64,000 bases of DNA, taken from the NCBI RefSeq assembly GCF_013348805.1, contig NZ_CP054690.1, positions 3,286,001 to 3,350,000 of the forward strand. The letters run 5' to 3'. Within the stretch, counting starts at the first letter, position 1. Each line of letters opens with the position of its first letter. This document shows, in pieces, positions 1-7,918 of this stretch. Below the pieces are notes generated by a model, which was given only the letters and a program-made list of their open reading frames with translations, was not told where the DNA came from and made no database searches. Made by a program: the position numbers and the translations under genes. The DNA comes from Rhodococcus sp. W8901. GTDB lineage: Bacteria > Actinomycetota > Actinomycetes > Mycobacteriales > Mycobacteriaceae.

Positions 1-1296
1 GATACCGCAGGTCCGGTTGCCCTGGACGTTGCTGTGACCCCGAACCGGTGAGGGCCCGGCGCCTTCCCTGCCGAGGTTTCCACGCAGCAGCAGCAGGTTG
101 ACGATCTCGCGGGCGGTGTCGACGCCGTGATCGTGCTGGGTGACGCCCAGGCACCAACTGAAGATGCTGCGGTCGGCCTCGCAGTAGACCAGCGCCGCCT
201 TGCGGATATCGGCGCGAGCGACCCCGGACTGGTGCTCGATCTCCTCCCACGACGTCGCCTCGCACAGGGCCCGGTACTCCGCGAACCCGGAGGTGTGGCG
301 CTCGATGAACTCGGTGTCGAGAGCTTTCGGGTCGGTGCGGGCCTCGTCCAGGACGACCTTCGCCATCCCACGGAGCAGCGCCATGTCGCCGCCGATGCGT
401 GGCTGCAGGTTCAAGGTGCTGGTGGGGGTTGATCGGAATGAAGCCATGGCCAGGAACTCGTGCGGAATGATCGCGCGCCGGGCCGCGGCCTCGATCAGCG
501 GATTGATGTGCACGATCTGAGCGCCCCGCTTGTAGGCCTCGACAAGTGAGGTCAGCATTCTCGGCGCATTGGAGGCCGCGTTGACGCCCATGACGAACAG
601 CGCGTCCGTGACCTCCCAATCCTTCAGGTCCACCGTTCCCTTGCCCGTGCCGAGGGACGCTTGCAGGGCGCGGCCGCTCGCCTCGTGACACATGTTGGAG
701 CAGTCGGGCAGGTTGTTCGTGCCGAGCTCGCGGGCCAGGAGTTGATACAGGAACGTTGCCTCGTTGCCGAGCCTGCCCGAGGTGTAGAAGGCCGCCTGAT
801 CGGGCTCGTCGAGTTCACGCAGGGCCCGGCCGACGAGGTCGAAGGCATCCGGCCAGCTGATCGGAACGTAGCGGTCGGTGTCCGGGTCGTACCGCATCGG
901 CTCGGTCAGACGGCCCTGATCCTCGAGAGCGGCGTCGCTCCACCGCGACAGCTCGCCGACGGTATGCGCCGCGAAGAAGTCTCGGCCGACTCGTTTGTGG
1001 GTCATCTCCCAGGTGACGTGTTTGATCCCGTTCTCGCAGATGTCCAGGTGCAGGCCCTTGAGATCGTCCGGCCAGGCGCATCCCGGGCAGTCGAAGCCGC
1101 GGCCCTCGTGATTCATCCGCATGATGCCTCGCGGCCCGTCGAGGAACTCACCTTCTCGGGCGAGCACGCGGCCCACGCTCTTGGCGGCGCCCCAGCCGGC
1201 GGCCGGGTGGTGGTACGGCCGGAACCGGAAGGGGGCTGATTCGCCACTGCTGCCGGCCGTCGGGTCGGTCTTCTCGTTCTCGGATTCCGCGCTCAT
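1..1296 (-). CDS. FdhF/YdeP-family molybdopterin oxidoreductase, 5' part
   Basis: Partial gene: the ATG is at 1296 and the frame stays open to the left edge, giving 432 residues of a family usually 700-780 long. The N-terminal third carries the GFDCPGCAWPD segment and a DCSNMCHEASG motif characteristic of YdeP-type formate-dehydrogenase-like proteins, followed by the start of the molybdopterin domain (residues about 150-432, with GRLGNEA and the HINPLIEAA strand). There is no N-terminal CxxCxxxC [4Fe-4S] motif of classical FdhF. The family binds a bis-MGD cofactor; physiological substrates are mostly unknown and it has been linked to acid resistance in E. coli. The C-terminal half and the downstream neighbour, which might be an FdhD-type sulfurtransferase, lie outside the window. 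Confidence 0.88.
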   Translation of the reverse strand, partial: MSAESENEKTDPTAGSSGESAPFRFRPYHHPAAGWGAAKSVGRVLAREGEFLDGPRGIMRMNHEGRGFDCPGCAWPDDLKGLHLDICENGIKHVTWEMTHKRVGRDFFAAHTVGELSRWSDAALEDQGRLTEPMRYDPDTDRYVPISWPDAFDLVGRALRELDEPDQAAFYTSGRLGNEATFLYQLLARELGTNNLPDCSNMCHEASGRALQASLGTGKGTVDLKDWEVTDALFVMGVNAASNAPRMLTSLVEAYKRGAQIVHINPLIEAAARRAIIPHEFLAMASFRSTPTSTLNLQPRIGGDMALLRGMAKVVLDEARTDPKALDTEFIERHTSGFAEYRALCEATSWEEIEHQSGVARADIRKAALVYCEADRSIFSWCLGVTQHDHGVDTAREIVNLLLLRGNLGREGAGPSPVRGHSNVQGNRTCGI

Positions 1297-1470
1297 GATC
1301 GGTACGCTCCTGACGCGAACGGATCGGTCGAGGTTCGGTGACTACTCACGAAGAGCCGGATAGCACGCCAGGACGGTGCCAGCGGCGGATGCCGAGGAGT
1401 CTATCCCGAAGGCCGCCCGCCCGGACCCGATCCGACCGCGCAGGGCTCCTCGCCGAGACGATCTCCGCGA

Positions 1471-1518
1471 CCGGCTAGCGCTCGACGGGGACGTCCGGCT
1501 AGCGCTCGACGGGGACGT
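1471..1518. repeat. 24-bp perfect tandem duplication spanning a stop codon
   Basis: Two adjacent identical 24-bp units occupy 1471-1494 and 1495-1518; the unit begins ccggctagcgctcgacgggg. On the minus strand the upstream copy encodes the last residues DVPVER plus the TAG stop of the DUF2567 gene. The second copy repeats the same codons and stop just downstream in non-coding DNA. It is a simple recent slippage or unequal-crossover product. Confidence 0.9.
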
Positions 1519-2053
1519 CCGGCTTCGATTCGTCCGCGGAAAGTTCGTGATCCGAGATCCCGAGATCGTCGTACGGGCTCAGGGACACGAGGAGAAGGTA
1601 GATCAGTGCGGCCGCAAGGGGCTGCAGGATGAGCACGATCGGCGTCACCAGCCCCGGTGCCGCGGCGACGACGTCACCGACGGTCGGGGAATCGACGTCC
1701 GGGAAGCGCAGCTGCGCGACACCCATGCCCACGAGCGCCGCGACGCCCGCGCCCAGCCCGGAACCTCCCACCAACGCGGCCAGCGCGGCCGGACCCCGGG
1801 AGCGGCGCATCCCCCACACCGCGACGGCCGACAACACCCCGAGAACCGAGCCGATTCCGGCGAAGATCGCGATCGCGTCGAAGCGGTGCAGGCTCTCCGT
1901 GGTGAGCACCACGCCCCGGTCCTCGGCGACGACGAGCATCCGGACGGGCGGCGCCAGGAACGCCCACACGACACCTGCCGCGGCGCCGAGGATGGCGAGC
2001 CACCACACGATCCGCAGGGCTGCGCGCGGACGCGGGCGTCGAGATGTCGTCAC
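1499..2053 (-). CDS. DUF2567 membrane protein (Rv1591-like)
   Basis: 184-residue integral membrane protein with four hydrophobic segments at about residues 13-34, 60-80, 89-112 and 133-157, and a short acidic C-terminal tail. It resembles the DUF2567 family whose member in Mycobacterium (Rv1591) also lies two genes after bioB. I start it at GTG 2053, 11 bases after the bsaP stop. The longer open frame reaching 2164 would overlap bsaP over half its length, and its extra N-terminus is arginine-rich with no features. It is the third gene of the bioB-bsaP-DUF2567 transcription unit, but no biochemical role is established; a link to biotin rests only on conserved gene order. The stop codon lies within a 24-bp tandem duplication. 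Confidence 0.8.
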   Translation of the reverse strand: MTTSRRPRPRAALRIVWWLAILGAAAGVVWAFLAPPVRMLVVAEDRGVVLTTESLHRFDAIAIFAGIGSVLGVLSAVAVWGMRRSRGPAALAALVGGSGLGAGVAALVGMGVAQLRFPDVDSPTVGDVVAAAPGLVTPIVLILQPLAAALIYLLLVSLSPYDDLGISDHELSADESKPDVPVER

Positions 2054-2064
2054 ATCGTGCGACG

Positions 2065-2277
2065 TTACCTGCGTCCGAGAAGAGCGGAGTCGAGGACGCC
2101 GTGGCGCGAGCACTTCGCCCACCACCCGTCCGGGCTGACCTGGACGATCATCCGTCGACCGCACTGCTCACAGAATCGCGGCGGCTCGAGCCCCAGTTGT
2201 GCCGCCGCGGGCACCTCGTCATCGACACCGACGACGATTCGGTGCCCGGTGAACGGGTTGTAGCGCTCGTCGCCCAT
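2065..2277 (-). CDS. bsaP: Biotin synthase auxiliary protein (BsaP/Rv1590-like)
   Basis: 70-residue protein directly after bioB. It has a [10 protein letters not shown]-terminal motif and a cysteine-rich core: C36 and C39 (FCEQCG), then C56 and H59 (KCSRHG), consistent with binding an Fe-S cluster or metal. By size, motif and position it matches the small auxiliary protein that mycobacterial-type biotin synthases need for converting dethiobiotin to biotin. I chose ATG 2277, which has GAGG about eight bases upstream. The same frame also offers GTG 2295 and ATG 2313, the latter overlapping the end of bioB. It probably acts in the cytoplasm with BioB by supplying or stabilising the auxiliary cluster, a role inferred from the family. 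Confidence 0.8.
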   Translation of the reverse strand: MGDERYNPFTGHRIVVGVDDEVPAAAQLGLEPPRFCEQCGRRMIVQVSPDGWWAKCSRHGVLDSALLGRR

Positions 2278-2299
2278 CGCACCGGCCTCGCTCACAACG

Positions 2300-3313
2300 T
2301 CAGAGGGTGGCATTGAGTGCCTTGATCGGCATCTCGAGATCCACCAGCAGATCCAGATCGCTCTCGGCGGGACGGCCGAGGGTCGTCAGGTAGTTGCCGA
2401 CGATGACGGCGTTGATTCCGCCGAGCATGCCCTGCTTGGCCCCGAGGTCACCGAGAGTGATCTCACGTCCACCGGCGAACCGGAGGATCGTCCGCGGCAG
2501 CGCGAGACGGAAGGCGGCGACGGACTTGAGGGCCTCGCTCGCCGGCAGCACATCCAGATCCCCGAAGGGTGTGCCGGGACGCGGGTTGAAGAAGTTCAGC
2601 GGCACCTCGTCGGGTTCGAGGGCGGCGAGGTTGGCCGCGAACTCGGCGCGCTGCTCGACGCTCTCCCCCATGCCGAGGATGCCGCCGCAGCACACCTCCA
2701 TGCCCGCCTCGCGCACCATCCGCAGCGTGTCCCAGCGCTCATCCCACGTGTGGGTGGTGACGACGTTGGGGAAGTAGGACTCGGCGGTCTCGAGATTGTG
2801 GTTATAGCGGTGCACACCCATGGCCGCGAGCTGATCGACCTGCTCCTGGGTGAGCATGCCGAGCGAGCACGCGATCTGGATGTCGACCTCGTTGCGGATC
2901 GCCTCGATCCCGGCGGCGACCTGGGCCAGCAGCTTCTCGTCGGGCCCGCGAACCGCCGCCACGATGCAGAACTCGGTGGCACCGGTCTTGGCGGTCTGCT
3001 TCGCCGCCTCGACCAGGCTGGGGATATCCAGCCACGCGGACCGCACCGGGGACTGGAACAGACCGGACTGCGAACAGAAGTGGCAGTCCTCGGGGCACCC
3101 ACCGGTCTTGAGGCTGATGATTCCCTCGACCTCGACCTCGGGGCCGCACCACTTCATCCGCACGTCGTGCGCCAGGGCCAGCAGCTCCTCGAGCCGGTCG
3201 TCGCCCAGCCGAAGCACCTCGAGCACCTGGTCCTGCGACAGCGCTTCGCCGCGCTCGAGCACCTGATCACGGGCGGTGGCGAGAATGTCGGTCCGCTCGG
3301 GGGCCTGGGTCAC
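2300..3313 (-). CDS. bioB: Biotin synthase
   Basis: Radical-SAM enzyme inserting sulfur into dethiobiotin, the last step of biotin synthesis. The protein has 337 residues, normal for the family. The radical-SAM cysteines are C73, C77 and C80 in [13 protein letters not shown]. Family motifs [32 protein letters not shown] and [11 protein letters not shown] are all present. I start it at GTG 3313 because CCGAGGAG lies eight to ten bases upstream; the frame continues to ATG 3400, but that extension would cover the operator region. It heads the bioB-bsaP-DUF2567 unit and is divergent from bioQ. Two BioQ-type boxes at 3387-3415 lie between the two genes, so repression when biotin is plentiful is expected. 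Confidence 0.97.
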   Translation of the reverse strand: MTQAPERTDILATARDQVLERGEALSQDQVLEVLRLGDDRLEELLALAHDVRMKWCGPEVEVEGIISLKTGGCPEDCHFCSQSGLFQSPVRSAWLDIPSLVEAAKQTAKTGATEFCIVAAVRGPDEKLLAQVAAGIEAIRNEVDIQIACSLGMLTQEQVDQLAAMGVHRYNHNLETAESYFPNVVTTHTWDERWDTLRMVREAGMEVCCGGILGMGESVEQRAEFAANLAALEPDEVPLNFFNPRPGTPFGDLDVLPASEALKSVAAFRLALPRTILRFAGGREITLGDLGAKQGMLGGINAVIVGNYLTTLGRPAESDLDLLVDLEMPIKALNATL

Positions 3314-3386
3314 TGCAACTCCTCGGGTTCGAACAGCCCGCAGGAGCGGGCCGGACGGATACAGCAACATGATCGACGTCACGAAT

Positions 3387-3415
3387 TGAACGCCGTACAA
3401 GTTGAACGGCGTTCA
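3387..3415. promoter_or_regulatory. Two adjacent BioQ-type operators (bioB/bioQ intergenic)
   Basis: TGAACggcGTTCA at 3403-3415 is a perfect inverted repeat. A second box, TGAACgccGTACA at 3387-3399, has one mismatch and starts 16 bp away. This fits the TGAAC-N3-GTTCA type of site described for the TetR regulator BioQ in corynebacteria and mycobacteria. It lies between divergent bioB and bioQ, so it could control both. On the plus strand TTCACG (3412-3417) and TAGTGT (3435-3440) with 17 bases between them form a plausible bioQ promoter overlapping the perfect box. Confidence 0.8.
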
Positions 3416-3484
3416 CGTTAGAGCTGCGGTCGATTAGTGTCAAAGGAAACCCGCTCGAACGGCCGATCGAAGTAGGAGAAGTCA

Positions 3485-4114
3485 GTGCAGCTACGACGCG
3501 GCGACGTCCTCGACGGCGCAATGGCGATCCTCGACGAGTACGGCCTCGCCGACCTCACGATGCGCCGGCTCGCGACCTCGCTCGGCGTCCAGCCCGGCGC
3601 GCTCTACTGGCACTTCCCCAACAAGCAGACCCTCCTCGGGGCGATGGCGGACCGCATCCTCGAGGACGTCGACGCGCCGGTGTCGTCGACGCAGTGGGAC
3701 GACGGCATCGCGGAGTTGGCCCACCGCCTGCACAGCGCGCTGCTCGCCCACCGCGACGGCGCCGAACTGGTGGCCGCGACCTACGCATCGCGGATGACGT
3801 CGAACCTGGCCCGCGAGAGCTTCGTCGGTGCCGGGATCCGCGCCGGCCTGCCCCGTCCGTACGCCGAGCTCGCCGCCTACACGCTGCTGTACTTCGTGCT
3901 CGGACACACCGTCGACGAGCAGTCCCGCGCACAGTTGGAGGCGATGGGCGCACTCACTCGGTCCCCCGCCTCGCCCGACACCGAGACGGGCGCCGACCTC
4001 GGCTCCGACGACGAACTCCTCGACGGCGATCCGGCCGTCCGCTTCGACTTCGGTCTCGGCCTGTTCATCGACGGCGTCCGGGCTCGACTCGGCGAGCCTG
4101 CGGCCCGCGCCTGA
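3485..4114 (+). CDS. bioQ: TetR-family biotin regulator BioQ
   Basis: 209-residue TetR repressor. The N-terminal helix-turn-helix (about residues 23-50) contains LTMRRLATSLGVQPGALYWHF and NKQTLL, typical of the BioQ/TetR_C branch; the remainder is an all-helical ligand-binding/dimerisation domain. GTG 3485 is preceded by a strong TAGGAGAA site. It is divergent from bioB and shares the intergenic region that carries two TGAAC-N3-GTTCA boxes. A third box with the same core lies in front of bioF at about 49102. The assignment to BioQ rests on position plus matching operators. The ligand or co-repressor signal is not visible from sequence. Confidence 0.85.
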   Translation: MQLRRGDVLDGAMAILDEYGLADLTMRRLATSLGVQPGALYWHFPNKQTLLGAMADRILEDVDAPVSSTQWDDGIAELAHRLHSALLAHRDGAELVAATYASRMTSNLARESFVGAGIRAGLPRPYAELAAYTLLYFVLGHTVDEQSRAQLEAMGALTRSPASPDTETGADLGSDDELLDGDPAVRFDFGLGLFIDGVRARLGEPAARA

Positions 4115-4227
4115 CCGCCTGCGCCCGCCCCTACATTCGGAAAAAATCGCAATTCCGTCTGCGCCCGAGTTCCTTTCACCGCCGAATGGCGAGGGCGGCG
4201 CCCTGCGGCCCGTTACTGTCGCCGATC

Positions 4228-4779
4228 ATGAGTTCAGTCGAACGGTTCCAGACTCGCACCGCGGTGCGCCGGGCCGCGATGCATGTCGGTCTGACCATCG
4301 CGGGAGGGCTTTCCCCCTTGCTGCTCGCCGGTTGCACGTCGGGAGGCACGACCCCTGCACCCTCTGCGAGCGAGACGGAATCGGCGGCCGTCGACACGAC
4401 CACAGGATCAGACGGATGTGATGTGGTGCCGAAGCAGCGCGACGAGCTGTACGGAAAGGAATGGCTTCTCGCTTACAAGCAGGAGCCGTCCTCGGGTGTG
4501 TCCCTCCGGCGCTGCCACTACTCGAGGAGTGCACAGGACAGAACCGATCTCGTACACCCGGCATCGGGCATCGCCGATGCCGACGAGGTACAGGAGATCA
4601 TTCTGTCGCTGCCCGATTCGACCGACGTGGGCCACCGATGCGGCCCCGGGGGTGATTACGTGTTCATCTACACCTTCGACGAATACACCGTGCTCGACCA
4701 GTCCGGAACGCCAGTAGCGACGTTCCAGACAAGCGAGAACGGCCCGTGCGGAATCAACAACGTGATCCCCTCCGCATGA
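4228..4779 (+). CDS. Putative lipoprotein, unknown function
   Basis: 183 residues. The N-terminus has basic residues, a hydrophobic stretch (about 19-34) and a lipobox LLLAGC with the acylated cysteine at C36, followed by a Ser/Thr/Ala-rich linker. Export and anchoring to the outer face of the cytoplasmic membrane are expected. The mature part contains four further cysteines (GCDVV, RRCHYS, HRCGPG, GPCGIN), which could form two disulfides. I do not recognise the domain. It follows bioQ by about 110 bases with no clear shared unit. ATG 4228 was chosen because it directly precedes the signal sequence; the longer frame upstream overlaps bioQ and is arginine-rich shadow sequence. Confidence 0.75.
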   Translation: MSSVERFQTRTAVRRAAMHVGLTIAGGLSPLLLAGCTSGGTTPAPSASETESAAVDTTTGSDGCDVVPKQRDELYGKEWLLAYKQEPSSGVSLRRCHYSRSAQDRTDLVHPASGIADADEVQEIILSLPDSTDVGHRCGPGGDYVFIYTFDEYTVLDQSGTPVATFQTSENGPCGINNVIPSA

Positions 4780-4801
4780 CGCCGTGGCCCGACGATCCGC
4801 A

Positions 4802-5100
4802 TCACCGCGGAATCCACAGCGCATGTGAAGTGTCGGACTTCGATGCCGAGCGCGGCGCGAGAGCGAGCGTGCAGACGAAGGTTGCGGCCGCGAAACCGAC
4901 TGCGACACCGGGCATCATGAGTGACGCCTCCCCTGCAGACGTGGACAGCACCCACATCGAGCACATCGACATCAGCAGGAAGATCGCGGCCGCAGAACAC
5001 GACGCGAAGCGCGCCCGCCGACCGCCGCCACGACCACACCTCCGCACACCGCACCCGAGCCGATCGCGATCGACATCTCCCGCCCCACCCATTCCCCCAT
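4802..5100 (-). pseudogene. Small membrane protein with an apparent frameshift
   Basis: Two overlapping minus-strand frames each hold part of what looks like one small membrane protein. The first starts at ATG 5100 (MGEWVGREMS, then a glycine/valine-rich hydrophobic stretch) and stops near 4972. The second carries two clear hydrophobic segments (AAAIFLLMSMCSMWVLS and MPGVAVGFAAATFVCTLALA) and ends at 4802. Joining them needs a one-base shift near 5010-5020, and the 299-bp span is one base short of 100 codons. It could be a decayed gene, a sequencing error, or a short gene read only in the second frame. It accounts for most of the 457-base gap 4780-5236. Similarity to a named family was not recognised. 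Confidence 0.35.
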
Positions 5101-5133
5101 GCGGTCATGCGTACCACAGGAGGCGTCGTCGAA

Positions 5134-5210
5134 CCCTTCACTGGTGAAACGTCTTCGGCAGGGCGAAGGTTGCTCGTTCATCTCGGATCGCGCCCTTCAC
5201 CGCTGAACCG
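5134..5210. promoter_or_regulatory. Two similar inverted repeats upstream of the MOSC gene
   Basis: CCCTTCACTGGTGAAACG at 5134-5151 and CCCTTCACCGCTGAACCG at 5193-5210 match at 15 of 18 positions. Both contain TTCA-N4-TGAA arms; the first has a longer TTCAC-N2-GTGAA symmetry. They start 59 bp apart and end 86 and 27 bases before the ATG at 5237. This arrangement suggests a dimeric repressor or activator site. The regulator is unknown. Confidence 0.5.
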
Positions 5211-5236
5211 CGTCGACGACTACTAGCGTCGGAGAC

Positions 5237-7018
5237 ATGGGACAGCCTGCCATTACCGGGCGTCTGGTCTCGATCAATGTGGGAATGCCGCAGGACGTGC
5301 CCTGGCGCGGTAAAACGGTTCACACCGCAATCTGGAAGTCACCGGTGCCCGGACCGGTCAGGGTTCGACGCCTCAACATCGACGGGGACGGACAGGGCGA
5401 CCTGGCCGGGCACGGTGGTGAGATGCGCGCGGTCATGGTGTATCAACTCGACTCGTACGCTCACTGGCAGCAGGAGTTCGGGCGCGACGACTTCGTCCAC
5501 GGTCAGTTCGGTGAGAATTTCACCGTCGACGGCCTCGCCGACCACGACGTCTGCATCGGCGACCGCTATCGCATCGGTGAGGCTGTCTTCGAGGTCACCC
5601 AGCCACGAGTCACCTGCTATCGGGTCGGGCTGCGGATGAACGAGCCGCGGATGGCCGCACTTCTCGTCGCGCATCGCCGGCCCGGCTTCTACCTTCGCGT
5701 CATCGAGGAAGGGACCGTGCAGGCCGGGCAGGACATCGTCAAGATCGCCGACGGCCCCGAATCCCTCACCGTGGTCGACGCGGATCGTCTGCTGTACACC
5801 GCGGATCATCCCCGGGAACAGCTCGAGAAGGCGCTCCGGATCGAGGCTCTGAGCCCGGGCTGGCAGACCTCGTTCCGTTCGCTTCTCCGACAGGCCGACC
5901 GTCCCGGCGGCGGCAACGTCGGGCTCAGTCCCGCCGCGGCCGGACCACCGCCCGCCTGGCCGGGTTTCCGCGGTCTGCGCGTCTCCGACATCCGCCAGGA
6001 GACCCGCAACGTTTTCTCCATCGTGCTCGCCGACCCGAACGGCTCCGACCTTCCCGCCGCACTGCCCGGGCAGTACCTCACGGTGAAGATCGCGTCCGAC
6101 GACGGCGGATCAGCACTGGTGCGGAGCTATTCGCTGTCCGGTGAGCCCGGCGCTCCCACCTATCGGATCAGCATCAAGGTCGAGCCCCACGGTGTGGTCG
6201 GCAACAAGCTGCATGACGCACTGCAGGTCGGCGACGACCTCGCCTCCGCTGCACCACGAGGAACGTTCTTCCTGACCGATGGGCAGACTCCCGTACTGCT
6301 CGTGTCCGCCGGGGTCGGGATCACCCCGGTGCTGGCGATGCTGCGTGCACTCGCAGACGAGGAATCCGGCCGCGAGGTGTGGTGGGTGCACGGCACCCGC
6401 AGCCGCGACGAACACGCGTTCGCGACCGAGGTGCGGCAGCAGCTGAACCACCTGCCCCACAGCCACTTCCACGTCTGCTACAGCAGGCCCGCAGCCACCG
6501 ACCGCCCCGGAATCGACTTCACGGACACCGGGCACATCGACGCCGAACTGCTCACCCGAATCGATCCCCCACGCGATGCCACCGCCTACCTGTGCGGACC
6601 CACCGCATTCATGAACGATGTAACCGGCGCCCTTGTCGGTCTGGGCCTCGGTCCGGAGCGGATACGCACCGAGATCTTCGGCGCGGGCCCGGGTATCACC
6701 CCCGGCATCGCGACAACCCCGTCTGCGCCACCGCACGCTCCGCCGGGACCGCCGACGCAGGGACTCGCAGTGTCCTTCGCCCGCAGTGGCCTCACGGTGC
6801 CGTTCGACTCCACCGGATACGCGAGCATCCTCGAACTCGCCGAGGCCTGCGACGTCCCCGTTCGCTGGTCGTGCCGCACCGGCGTGTGTCACACCTGCGA
6901 GACCGCGATCATGAACGGCGACGTCGACTACGACCCGGATCCGGTGGACCCGCCCGGTTCCGGCGACGTTCTGATCTGCTGCTCGACGCCCCGCGACGAC
7001 GTCGTCATCGACCTCTGA
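5237..7018 (+). CDS. MOSC - ferredoxin-reductase - [2Fe-2S] fusion protein
   Basis: 593-residue three-part protein. Residues about 1-215 are a YiiM-like MOSC domain (DGDGQGDLAGHGG; conserved cysteine in RVTCYRVG), which in relatives handles molybdenum cofactor. Residues about 240-490 form an FAD/NAD(P)H reductase (RSYSLSG flavin motif, GVGITP nucleotide motif, YLCGP). Residues about 510-593 are a plant-type [2Fe-2S] ferredoxin (CRTGVCHTC plus a distal ICC). Together they can pass electrons from NAD(P)H through FAD and the cluster to a Mo site within one chain, as in N-hydroxylated-compound reduction (mARC/YiiM) systems. The substrate is not deducible. The gene stands alone, with paired inverted repeats just upstream and a short leader before ATG 5237. 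Confidence 0.9.
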   Translation: MGQPAITGRLVSINVGMPQDVPWRGKTVHTAIWKSPVPGPVRVRRLNIDGDGQGDLAGHGGEMRAVMVYQLDSYAHWQQEFGRDDFVHGQFGENFTVDGLADHDVCIGDRYRIGEAVFEVTQPRVTCYRVGLRMNEPRMAALLVAHRRPGFYLRVIEEGTVQAGQDIVKIADGPESLTVVDADRLLYTADHPREQLEKALRIEALSPGWQTSFRSLLRQADRPGGGNVGLSPAAAGPPPAWPGFRGLRVSDIRQETRNVFSIVLADPNGSDLPAALPGQYLTVKIASDDGGSALVRSYSLSGEPGAPTYRISIKVEPHGVVGNKLHDALQVGDDLASAAPRGTFFLTDGQTPVLLVSAGVGITPVLAMLRALADEESGREVWWVHGTRSRDEHAFATEVRQQLNHLPHSHFHVCYSRPAATDRPGIDFTDTGHIDAELLTRIDPPRDATAYLCGPTAFMNDVTGALVGLGLGPERIRTEIFGAGPGITPGIATTPSAPPHAPPGPPTQGLAVSFARSGLTVPFDSTGYASILELAEACDVPVRWSCRTGVCHTCETAIMNGDVDYDPDPVDPPGSGDVLICCSTPRDDVVIDL

Positions 7019-7098
7019 CCCGGACGATCCGCTCGATGCGGACACGACATCCGTCGAACGTCCGGCGTCCGTGCGGCAATGGTGGCAGGCTCACGGTC

Positions 7099-7524
7099 AT
7101 GGGTGACACATCGAACATCGGACCGGTCGAACTGGTCGTACTGGCATTCCCCGGCGCTCGCGTCGACGACGCCACGGTCGCTGCGCTGCAGGACGTCGTC
7201 GACCGCGGCTACGTGACGCTGCTCGATCTCGTCTACCTCGCCAAAGACGCCGACGGGAACGTCACCCAGGTGGACGTCGACGAGGACCTCGACGACGTCG
7301 GCCTGGCAATCCTGTCGATCGAGGCGAAGTCGCTCATCAGCGACGAGGACCTCGACGTCGTGCGCGATTCACTCGAACCCGGCAGCTCCGCGGCGATCAT
7401 CGTCTACGAGGAGACGTGGGCGCGACAACTCGCGTCGACGGTCCGCGGCGCCGGCGGCGAGGTCGCACTGCACGTCCAGATTCCCCGCGACGCGGTGATC
7501 TCCGCGGTCGAAGCAGCACTCTAG
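7099..7524 (+). CDS. DUF6325-family protein
   Basis: 141-residue acidic soluble protein. It begins with a predicted beta strand (GPVELVVLAFPG), continues with a long Asp/Glu-rich middle, and ends in AVISAVEAAL. This pattern matches the DUF6325 family commonly found next to a short SHOCT-domain gene, as here: the next gene starts 15 bases after this stop. These pairs are widespread in actinobacteria but have no experimentally assigned function known to me. ATG 7099 was chosen because the upstream frame contains a different gene's shadow. Membrane-stress or general-stress association is often suggested for the pair; nothing in this sequence decides it. Confidence 0.75.
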   Translation: MGDTSNIGPVELVVLAFPGARVDDATVAALQDVVDRGYVTLLDLVYLAKDADGNVTQVDVDEDLDDVGLAILSIEAKSLISDEDLDVVRDSLEPGSSAAIIVYEETWARQLASTVRGAGGEVALHVQIPRDAVISAVEAAL

Positions 7525-7539
7525 GAACAGGAGAGCCAC

Positions 7540-7863
7540 ATGGTATTTCGAGCCGGCCGCAGGGGTCGTCCCGGATTGCTCGGCACCGTCGCGCGCACCG
7601 CGGTCATCGCGGGCACGGCGCAGGCCACGTCCAACGCCGTGAACCGCCGCGGACAGCAGCGGGCCGCGGAGCAGCAGGCATACGCCGAACAGCAGGCCGC
7701 GGCACAGCAGGTGGCCGCCGTCCAGCCCGCGCCCCCGCCACCGCCCGCCGCGCCGTCGGGTGACGACCTGGTCTCCAAGCTGCAGCAACTCGGTCAGCTG
7801 CACCAGTCCGGTGTGCTGTCGGACGACGAGTTCGCCGCGGCGAAGGCACAGCTCCTCGCCTGA
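7540..7863 (+). CDS. SHOCT-domain protein
   Basis: 107 residues. The N-terminal third has a weakly hydrophobic Gly/Ala segment (about 9-30). The middle is rich in Gln and Ala (RRGQQRAAEQQAYAEQQAAAQQ) and then proline. The C-terminal 32 residues form a SHOCT domain (DLVSKLQQLGQLHQSGVLSDDEFAAAKAQLL), a short helical oligomerisation module. AGGAGAGCCAC stands before the ATG at 7540. It follows the DUF6325 gene by 15 bases and so is almost certainly co-transcribed with it. The molecular role is unknown. Confidence 0.8.
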   Translation: MVFRAGRRGRPGLLGTVARTAVIAGTAQATSNAVNRRGQQRAAEQQAYAEQQAAAQQVAAVQPAPPPPPAAPSGDDLVSKLQQLGQLHQSGVLSDDEFAAAKAQLLA

Positions 7864-7918
7864 AAGATCCGACGAAACAACTGAATTCGTGTCGATGGCC
7901 TGACGAGAGGATGTCCAC

